From NCBI GenBank assembly GCA_015057635.1, contig SVEB01000087.1, positions 1-33,086 on the forward strand: a stretch of DNA of 33,086 nucleotides, read 5' to 3'. Within the stretch, counting starts at the first letter, position 1. Every line of letters starts with the position of its first letter. This document shows positions 16,715 to 23,023 of this stretch, one piece after another. The notes below the pieces were generated by a model. It ran no database searches and had not been told where the DNA came from. It was given only the letters and a program-made list of their open reading frames with translations. The DNA is from Lachnospiraceae bacterium (GTDB lineage: Bacteria > Bacillota > Clostridia > Lachnospirales > Lachnospiraceae). A program made the position numbers and the translations under genes.

Positions 16715-17185
16715 ATGAAATTATTAATAAAACAGCGTGTTTTTTCATGGTCTGAGACATATGATGTGTACGATGAAGAGCAGAATTCCAAGTATTTTGT
16801 TAAAGGCAAGGTATTTTCCATGAATCGTCAGATCTTTGTATATGATACAAGGACAAGAGAAGAGTTAGGAAGCGTGCAGCAGAAGCTGTTCACGATGATG
16901 CCTCAGTTTGATGTATATAAAGGCGATATCAGGTATGGAACGATCAAAAAGAAATTTACAATGATTCATCCAAAGTATGAAATGGATTACAAGGGATGGT
17001 ATGTGGAAGGCGATACATTTGGCTGGAATTATGAGGTCTATAAAGGAGATACTCTTATCTTTCGCATCACAAAGAAAATACTGGAATGGGGCGATACCTA
17101 TGAACTGGATATTCAGAATGAAGAAGATGAATTTTTCGCTCTTATGCTTGTAATCGCGATTGATGCGGCAAATGCAAGGAATTAG
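16715..17185 (+). CDS. LURP-one-related (YxjI/Tubby-like) protein
   Basis: Small soluble protein of 156 aa with the 12-strand beta-barrel pattern of the LURP-one-related family (Tubby C-terminal-like fold). It begins KLLIKQRVFSWSETYDVYDEE and repeats the pattern of short hydrophobic strands with FxVKGK, YDxRTREELGSVQQK and PKYEMDYKGWYVEGD. Family members occur in plants and bacteria (YxjI of Bacillus); the bacterial role is not established. It has a GGGAGG ribosome binding site. It lies 200 bp before the FBPase gene, which seems to have its own promoter. Confidence 0.85.
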   Translation: MKLLIKQRVFSWSETYDVYDEEQNSKYFVKGKVFSMNRQIFVYDTRTREELGSVQQKLFTMMPQFDVYKGDIRYGTIKKKFTMIHPKYEMDYKGWYVEGDTFGWNYEVYKGDTLIFRITKKILEWGDTYELDIQNEEDEFFALMLVIAIDAANARN

Positions 17186-17229
17186 ACAGAATGACAGGCT
17201 TATAAAGCAGGATGATTACGAATACCGGC

Positions 17230-17261
17230 TTGAGTATGAATGCATGCATTCTGCTTATAAT
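17230..17261 (+). promoter_or_regulatory. Putative fbp promoter containing a 14-bp perfect palindrome
   Basis: TTGAGT (17230-17235) and TATAAT (17256-17261) are separated by 20 bp. The spacer contains the perfect palindrome GAATGCATGCATTC (17238-17251), placed where a repressor would block the polymerase. The leader to the fbp start would be about 115 nt. Hexamers and palindrome are seen; operator function is inferred. Confidence 0.45.
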
Positions 17262-17382
17262 AAGTCTACGGAATCTGGTATTTGGCTAGAAAGCGTACAT
17301 AGTCTTAGAACGGCAGGAAAAATACGATAGAAATAAGGATAGAAGGCCGAGAATAAGACAATAAAGAATAGGAATTAGTAAT

Positions 17383-19338
17383 ATGGAGAATAAATACTTA
17401 AAGATTTTAGCAAAGCAATATCCGACCATTCGAGAGGCAGCGACAGAAATCATCAACTTACAGGCGATTTTAAGTCTCCCGAAGGGAACCGAACATTTTA
17501 TTACGGACATTCATGGGGAGCATGAACAGTTCAATCATGTATTAAAAAATGGTTCCGGTGCAGTACGAAGAAAGATTGAAGATGTATTTGGAGATACGTT
17601 AAAACCAGAAGAGAAGAGAACGTTGGCAACCCTCATTTATTATCCAAAAGAGAAATTGGAATTAATCAGTGAGACAGAAGAGGATATGGATGAATGGTAT
17701 GCCAAGACATTAAAACGTCTGGTACAGGTTGTAAAGAAGGTAACGTCCAAATATACCCGTTCCAAAGTGCGTAAAGCGATTCCAAAAGATTTCGTCTATG
17801 TAATAGAAGAATTGATCACAGAAAAAGCGGAAGTGTCGGATAAGGATCTGTATTATCATGAGATCATTCAGACAATCGTTAGGATCGGAGAATCACAGGC
17901 GGTTATCGAAGCAATGTGTCAGCTGATTCAGCGCCTGATTGTGGATCATCTTCATGTGCTTGGCGATATTTTCGATCGAGGGTCCGGACCGCATCATATC
18001 ATTGATACTCTTCAGAACTATCATTCTGTTGATATCCAGTGGGGCAATCATGATTTACTATGGATGGGTGCTGCCAGTGGGAATGAGGCCTGTATTGCGA
18101 ATGTCATCCGTATTTCCGCAAAATACGGTAATTTAGACGTATTAGAGGAAGGGTACGGGATTAATCTAATGCCCCTTGCTTCCTTTGCCTTAAAAGAATA
18201 TGGAGAGGTAAACCGTGACCGATTCAGCGTGAAGCCAAATGACCACTACGATATGAAGGAAAATGATGTGGAAAGCAAAATGCATAAGGCGATTACCATC
18301 CTTCAGTTTAAGTTAGAGGCAAAGTTAATCAAAGAGAATCCGACATTTAAGATGGAAGACCGTCTCCTTCTTCATAAGATGGATCTTGAAAAAGGAACTG
18401 TGGAAATAGAGGGAGAAACTTATACCTTGTTAGATACCGAATTCCCTACCATTGACTGTAAAGACCCATACCGCCTGACAGAAGAAGAAGAGCAGGTTGT
18501 GGAACGCTTAAGACAGGCATTTTTACACAGTGACAAGCTACAGAGACATGTTGCATTTTTATATGAAAAAGGAAATCTCTACAAAGTATATAACAATAAC
18601 CTGTTATATCATGGATGTGTGCCGATCAATGAGGATGGAACCTTTACACAGGTGGATGTATATGGTGAGAAATATGCAGGAAAGAAATTATATGATAAGT
18701 TAGAGGAATATGTGCGTCTCGCTTATTTTGCCAAAGAGGGAACGAAAGAGAAGGATGCAGGAAGAAATCTTTTATGGTATCTGTGGAGCGGCCCGGTATC
18801 ACCGGCATTCGGCCGAAGCAAGATGTCCACATTTGAACGGTATTTGGTGAAGGAGAAGGAAACCCATAAGGAGCATAAAAACGCGTATTATCATCGAATT
18901 GATGACGATGATACGATTGAGATGATTATGGAGGAATTCGGCCTAAATAAGAGAAATTCACATATCATTAACGGGCATGTTCCGGTTGAGCTTAAAAAAG
19001 GCGAAAATCCGGTAAAATGCAACGGCAAACTTTTAATTATCGACGGGGGTTTTTCAAAGGCATATCAGTCGATTACCGGAATTGCAGGCTATACTCTTGT
19101 ATCGAATTCCCAGAGAATGCGTCTCGTATCTCATGAGAAGTTTGAATCGAAACGAAAGGCGATCATTGACGAAACGGATATTATCTCAGATGCATTAGAT
19201 GTGGAGATCTTTATCCGAAGAAGATGCGTTGGGGATACCGATATTGGAAAAGAGTTAAAGGAGAATATCGCGGACTTAGAAGAATTATTATCAGCTTATA
19301 AAAATGGTACCATGCTGCAGAAGGGACGAAGAGTGTAG
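17383..19338 (+). CDS. fbp: Fructose-1,6-bisphosphatase class III (Firmicutes type)
   Basis: Gluconeogenic enzyme that removes the 1-phosphate of fructose 1,6-bisphosphate. At 651 aa it has the length of the Firmicutes class III enzyme, which carries a calcineurin-like metallophosphatase core. The metal motifs are visible: DIHGE (residues 42-46), GDIFDRG (194-200) and GNHD (221-224). Later ones include the INGHVPVELKKGE histidine region and IDGGFSKAYQ. The ribosome binding site (AGGAA) is modest. A putative promoter with palindrome lies upstream, and a DUF434-type gene follows after 42 bp, probably co-transcribed. Confidence 0.95.
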   Translation: MENKYLKILAKQYPTIREAATEIINLQAILSLPKGTEHFITDIHGEHEQFNHVLKNGSGAVRRKIEDVFGDTLKPEEKRTLATLIYYPKEKLELISETEEDMDEWYAKTLKRLVQVVKKVTSKYTRSKVRKAIPKDFVYVIEELITEKAEVSDKDLYYHEIIQTIVRIGESQAVIEAMCQLIQRLIVDHLHVLGDIFDRGSGPHHIIDTLQNYHSVDIQWGNHDLLWMGAASGNEACIANVIRISAKYGNLDVLEEGYGINLMPLASFALKEYGEVNRDRFSVKPNDHYDMKENDVESKMHKAITILQFKLEAKLIKENPTFKMEDRLLLHKMDLEKGTVEIEGETYTLLDTEFPTIDCKDPYRLTEEEEQVVERLRQAFLHSDKLQRHVAFLYEKGNLYKVYNNNLLYHGCVPINEDGTFTQVDVYGEKYAGKKLYDKLEEYVRLAYFAKEGTKEKDAGRNLLWYLWSGPVSPAFGRSKMSTFERYLVKEKETHKEHKNAYYHRIDDDDTIEMIMEEFGLNKRNSHIINGHVPVELKKGENPVKCNGKLLIIDGGFSKAYQSITGIAGYTLVSNSQRMRLVSHEKFESKRKAIIDETDIISDALDVEIFIRRRCVGDTDIGKELKENIADLEELLSAYKNGTMLQKGRRV

Positions 19339-19380
19339 CAAGTCTTAAACATTTGTCATAGAAAGAAGGAATGGGATTGT

Positions 19381-20088
19381 ATGAGAACCGCAGTCAGAGG
19401 ATATGCAGAAAGCGACCAAAAAGAGTTTAGCAAGGATTCAGTGGGGATTTTACAAAAAGCCTGTACCGATTTAAGCTATCTGATGGAACGAGGCTATAAG
19501 ATCAAAGGCGCCTCTGTGTTTGTCGGAAATCACTATATGCTGTCCGAGCGGCAGCGGCTTTCTCTTGTCCGTACCTGTTCATCAAAGGAAGATATTCTTC
19601 TTCGCAGGCAGAAAGAACGGACGAGACTTCCGAAAGGAGAGACAGTATGCATGGATGGTTTTAATACGATCATTACGCTGGAAGTCGCTCTTTCTTTGGG
19701 ACTTTTATTAGACTGTGCGGATGGAACGATTCGGGATATGGCAGGTCTTCGAGGCACATATCGGATTATTGACAAGACAGAGATAGCGGTATCGCTTCTT
19801 TTAAATGAGCTAAAGGAAGAAGAAATTGCAAAAGCGGAAATCTATCTGGACTCTCCGGTATCCAATTCGGGACGGTTAAAGCAGCTGATCATGGAAATGG
19901 GCAAGGAGTATCCATTTACAATAGAAGTGTTTGTGATACCGGATGTAGACCGGGTATTAGAGACAAAGGAAAATGTGATTACAAGCGATGCTATTATCTT
20001 AAATCGCTGCAAAAGCTATTATAATATGACAAGAAAAATCATACGGGACAAAATTCCGGATGCTTTCGTTGTGAGACTGTATCCGTAG
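19381..20088 (+). CDS. DUF434 family protein of unknown function
   Basis: Soluble 235-aa protein that I match to the DUF434 (with DUF5616-like C-terminus) family of bacteria and archaea. Conserved-looking motifs are VGNHYMLSERQR (residues 48-59), MDGFN (91-95), RGTYRIIDKTE (124-134) and YLDSPVSNSGRLK (155-167). The many Asp, Asn and His residues in these motifs would suit a metal or nucleotide site, but no activity is known to me. It follows fbp by 42 bp with an AAGGAATGGG site and is closed by a strong terminator, so it is the last gene of that transcript. Confidence 0.75.
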   Translation: MRTAVRGYAESDQKEFSKDSVGILQKACTDLSYLMERGYKIKGASVFVGNHYMLSERQRLSLVRTCSSKEDILLRRQKERTRLPKGETVCMDGFNTIITLEVALSLGLLLDCADGTIRDMAGLRGTYRIIDKTEIAVSLLLNELKEEEIAKAEIYLDSPVSNSGRLKQLIMEMGKEYPFTIEVFVIPDVDRVLETKENVITSDAIILNRCKSYYNMTRKIIRDKIPDAFVVRLYP

Positions 20089-20100
20089 AAAAGTGCCTTA

Positions 20101-20151
20101 AAAAAAGGGGCTGACAAAGCGTTCAACTGCTTGGTTTCAGCCCCTTTTTTT
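20101..20151. terminator. Strong Rho-independent terminator after the DUF434 gene
   Basis: The A6-GGGGCTGA arm (20101-20114) pairs perfectly with 20137-20150, ending in seven T residues. The A-run on the other arm would let it work in both directions. Confidence 0.9.
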
Positions 20152-20273
20152 GTGGCAAAAATAAGGGATAAGTGATAAAATAATAGTATCAAGAAAATTC
20201 TTATTTCATCTTTTCGGAAGCTTCTTTCCGAGCACCCAGGATAAAACAAAAAAATAGAAGAAGGGAGTGTTTT

Positions 20274-21320
20274 ATTACGAGAAATAAAACTCAAAAACTG
20301 GTTATAGCAGGTGTTTTAACTGCAACTGGATTAATTCTGCCGTTCGTCACCAGCCATATGTTTGGTATACCAGGAACGGTCTTTCTTCCTATGCATATGC
20401 CGGTCTTTTTAATGGGGCTGATATGCGGGCCGATGTTTGGTCTTCTTGGTGGAATCTTAATCCCGGTTATGTCCTGCATTTTGACCGGGATGCCTGCGGT
20501 GTATCCAATGCTTCCGATTATGGTGGGAGAGCTTGGTATGTATGGCTCTGTATCAGGAATTCTGCATCATAAATTCAGGCAGGACCTGTATGTCTCACTG
20601 ATTGGATCCATGATCTGTGGGAAAGGGGTATATGCGGTCCTGTTTCAGATTCTGCTGCTTCTAAATCATGGTGAATTAAAAGCGCTTTCTGTGTCCGCTG
20701 CATTTATTACCGGACTTCCGGGAATTATAATACAGCTGCTATGCATTCCGCTTATTGTGCGTGCAGTGGAACACAGTCTGGTGGAAATAGGAGGGATTCG
20801 TATGGCAATAGACAAGACGGATGACTTCAGGGAAAGCGTAGAAATGGGACATAAAGAAGAAAAAAAGGCAGGAAAGGAGGAAGGAGAAACAGCGGCAATG
20901 AGAGAGGCACTTTCTTTAATACACAGCGGAAGTGCTACCTGCGTTCTGATTCAGGACGGAAAGATTGTGCATCAGGCATCCGGAAAAGGAATTCAGCCAT
21001 TAGTGGATGTATACGATGAAAAAACAGACTTATTAAAAGATGCAATTGCGGTCGACAAGATTATTGGAAAAGCCGCGGCGATGTTTCTTGTACTTGGAGA
21101 AGTAAAGCAGGCTTATGCAGAAGTGATCAGTGCTTCGGGAAAGCAGTATCTTGAGAAAAATCATGTTTCTGTCACCTATGGCAGATGTGTCGAGATTATA
21201 AGCAACCGCACCGGCAGCGGGATCTGTCCCTTGGAAGAGACAGTCATGGAAATAGAGAACCCGGCAGAAGGGATTTTAAAGCTAAAGGAAACGATTAAGA
21301 AAATGAGGAATGCAGGCTAA
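20274..21320 (+). CDS. ECF transporter S component fused to a DUF1893 (deaminase-fold) domain
   Basis: Residues 1 to about 170 form a vitamin-uptake-type S component: about five or six helices with LVIAGVLTATGLILPF, LPMHMPVFLMGLICGP and GGILIPVMSC. A charged Lys/Glu linker (about 178-205) leads to a DUF1893 domain similar to Thermotoga TM1506, with the family motifs VDKIIGKAAA (about 260-269) and NRTGSGICPLE (about 311-321). The S-component homology begins before the first ATG (20358), and in-frame codons reach an ATT at 20274, six bases after a GGGAG site; an ACG follows at 20277. The start is therefore non-canonical, or a mutated ATG. A second perfect ribosome binding site (20789-20795) precedes an internal ATG at 20802. 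The transported substrate is unknown. The aldo/keto reductase gene follows after 18 bp. Confidence 0.72.
   Translation: MTRNKTQKLVIAGVLTATGLILPFVTSHMFGIPGTVFLPMHMPVFLMGLICGPMFGLLGGILIPVMSCILTGMPAVYPMLPIMVGELGMYGSVSGILHHKFRQDLYVSLIGSMICGKGVYAVLFQILLLLNHGELKALSVSAAFITGLPGIIIQLLCIPLIVRAVEHSLVEIGGIRMAIDKTDDFRESVEMGHKEEKKAGKEEGETAAMREALSLIHSGSATCVLIQDGKIVHQASGKGIQPLVDVYDEKTDLLKDAIAVDKIIGKAAAMFLVLGEVKQAYAEVISASGKQYLEKNHVSVTYGRCVEIISNRTGSGICPLEETVMEIENPAEGILKLKETIKKMRNAG
20789..20804 (+). promoter_or_regulatory. Internal ribosome binding site and in-frame ATG before the DUF1893 part
   Basis: AGGAGGG at 20789-20795 stands six bases before an in-frame ATG at 20802. Initiation here would yield a soluble protein of about 172 aa made of linker plus DUF1893, separate from the membrane part. 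A second purine-rich site before the ATG at 20898 offers a further possibility. It may be a relic of two formerly separate genes. Confidence 0.5.
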
Positions 21321-21338
21321 AGATAGGAGGCGGCATTT

Positions 21339-22469
21339 GTGGAGAAAAGGGCATGGGATAAGTTAGGGATCAGCACATCGCTGATCGGATTTGGATGTAT
21401 GCGTTTTCCGGTTTTAAAGGATGGAAGCATTGATCGGAAGACGGCAGAAAAGATGCTGGATCTGGCATATGAGGCGGGGGTCAATTATTATGACACTGCT
21501 TATATGTATCATGATGGAGAAAGTGAACGGTTTTTAGGGGAATGGGTAAAGAAACATGACAGGAAAAGCTTATACGTAGCAACCAAGCTTCCGGTTATGA
21601 TGATTGATTCCTTAGAGCAGGCAAAACAGATTTTTAAAGAGCAGCAGGAGAAGATGCAGATGGAACAGTTTGATTTCTATTTGCTGCATGCTCTTAACTG
21701 GGACAGGTATAAAAAGGCGAAAGAACAGGGCATTGTTGCATATTGTGAGAGACTGAAAAAAGAAGGAAAGATAAAGTATTTTGGATTTTCATTTCATGAT
21801 AGCTTCGAAGCATTTGAAAAAATCCTTATGGATCGGGACTGGGATTTCTGTCAGATACAGTTAAATTATATGGATACGCAAGAACAGGCCGGACTAAAAG
21901 GGTATGAGCTTGCAAAAGAAATGGGAGTGCCAATGGTTGTGATGGAGCCGGTAAAAGGCGGGTCCTTAGCAACCCTTCCGAATGAGATTGCGGATTTATT
22001 TTATGAGGTACATAAAGAGCTCAGTTTATCATCCTGGGCATACCGGTTTATCGGAAGCCTTAATAATGTGAAAGTCGTATTAAGCGGAATGTCCGCTATA
22101 GAGCATGTAAAGGACAATATTCATACCTTTAGTCCGTTTATACCGCTTTCCAGGGAAGAAGAACAGACGATTGAACATGTAAAGCAGGCGATAAAAAAAA
22201 GAGTGAATAACGGATGTACGGCATGCCGTTACTGTATGCCATGTCCGGCGGGCGTGAATATTCCGAAGAATTTCTCAATCTGGAATCGGTTTGGCATGTA
22301 TCACAACGTATCGGAGATTGAATGGGCATGGAGCAATATCATTACAGACAGTGAAAAGGCGAAGAACTGCATTCGGTGTGGAAAGTGTGAGCAGGCATGT
22401 CCGCAGAAGCTGCATATCCGGGACAATCTTGCTCAGTTAGAGAAAGAGTTGGATAACATCACATGTTAG
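21339..22469 (+). CDS. Aldo/keto reductase with C-terminal 4Fe-4S ferredoxin-like domain
   Basis: Oxidoreductase of 376 aa. Residues 1 to about 285 form the AKR barrel with the catalytic tetrad D52, Y57, K83 and H117 (in YDTAYMY, ATKLP and LLHAL). The C-terminus carries two cysteine clusters, C293/C296/C299/C302 (CTACRYCMPCP) and C344/C347/C350/C354 (CIRCGKCEQACP), expected to hold iron-sulfur clusters. This AKR-ferredoxin form is common in anaerobes; the substrates are mostly unknown. The start is GTG, supported by AGGAGG at 21325-21330. It is probably co-transcribed with the ECF-S/DUF1893 gene. Confidence 0.9.
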   Translation: MEKRAWDKLGISTSLIGFGCMRFPVLKDGSIDRKTAEKMLDLAYEAGVNYYDTAYMYHDGESERFLGEWVKKHDRKSLYVATKLPVMMIDSLEQAKQIFKEQQEKMQMEQFDFYLLHALNWDRYKKAKEQGIVAYCERLKKEGKIKYFGFSFHDSFEAFEKILMDRDWDFCQIQLNYMDTQEQAGLKGYELAKEMGVPMVVMEPVKGGSLATLPNEIADLFYEVHKELSLSSWAYRFIGSLNNVKVVLSGMSAIEHVKDNIHTFSPFIPLSREEEQTIEHVKQAIKKRVNNGCTACRYCMPCPAGVNIPKNFSIWNRFGMYHNVSEIEWAWSNIITDSEKAKNCIRCGKCEQACPQKLHIRDNLAQLEKELDNITC

Positions 22470-22514
22470 TAACTAGAGAATGGTAATTAGTGAATGATAA
22501 GCAGTAACCAGTAA

Positions 22515-22922
22515 ATGATAAATAGGAAAATCAAGGCGTTCTTTGGAATGGCCTGTTATGTAATTGGAGGGCTTTTTATGATGGACTTTATAAATGCAGC
22601 ACTTCCCTGGATAGTGCTTGGAATTGCAATTGCAGTATGGGGCACTACACTTCGAAAAGATGCGGATAAAAAGAAACAGAAATCAGACAACCTGCAGCAG
22701 AAGAATAGTATACGAAATGATAGTGATACAGCAAGTACAATAGAAGATAGTAAATCAGCATCTTCTCCTTCCGAGGATGAAGAAAATTATATGACAAGCG
22801 GAATGTGCCTTGGAATGTGCTTTGGCGTTGCGGCAAGCTCTGCTTTTCATTTTAATATTTCCTATGGAGTTTCATTTGGCCTGCTGATCGGGATGATTGT
22901 TGGCATGAATTTAAAAAAGTAA
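22515..22922 (+). CDS. Small membrane protein of unknown function
   Basis: 135-aa protein that I do not recognise. Two N-terminal hydrophobic segments (about residues 7-24 and 26-42) lead into a hydrophilic Lys/Asp/Ser-rich loop (about 46-92). A glycine-rich hydrophobic hairpin follows, with GMCLGMCFGVAASS and SFGLLIGMIVGM at the end. The ATG at 22515 has a poor ribosome binding site. An internal ATG at 22578 has an excellent GGAGG at 22567-22571 and would give a protein with only one N-terminal helix. I keep the longer form because the upstream codons also read as a membrane helix. Confidence 0.55.
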   Translation: MINRKIKAFFGMACYVIGGLFMMDFINAALPWIVLGIAIAVWGTTLRKDADKKKQKSDNLQQKNSIRNDSDTASTIEDSKSASSPSEDEENYMTSGMCLGMCFGVAASSAFHFNISYGVSFGLLIGMIVGMNLKK

Positions 22923-23023
22923 TAAGGGAAATCGAACAAATGGTCTCTTTTTTGAAAATGGAGATGTAATTGTGAACGATCTGATATATAATAAGACTAT
23001 TAGTATTTGGACAGGAGTCTTCT

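Noticed and set aside
20190..20262. Riboswitch (preQ1- or folate-type) upstream of the ECF S gene
   Set aside because: A small hairpin and a CACCC followed by A-rich sequence recalled preQ1-I, but the pairing partners and pseudoknot bases could not be placed.
22470..22525. Short direct repeats (GTRAATGATAA) before the small membrane protein gene
   Set aside because: Only two imperfect copies in AT-rich sequence; no evidence of function or mobility.
22993..23021. Hairpin masking the ribosome binding site of the MrfA-like gene
   Set aside because: AAGACT and AGTCTT flank the site, but six base pairs with a 17-nt loop is weak and could be chance.
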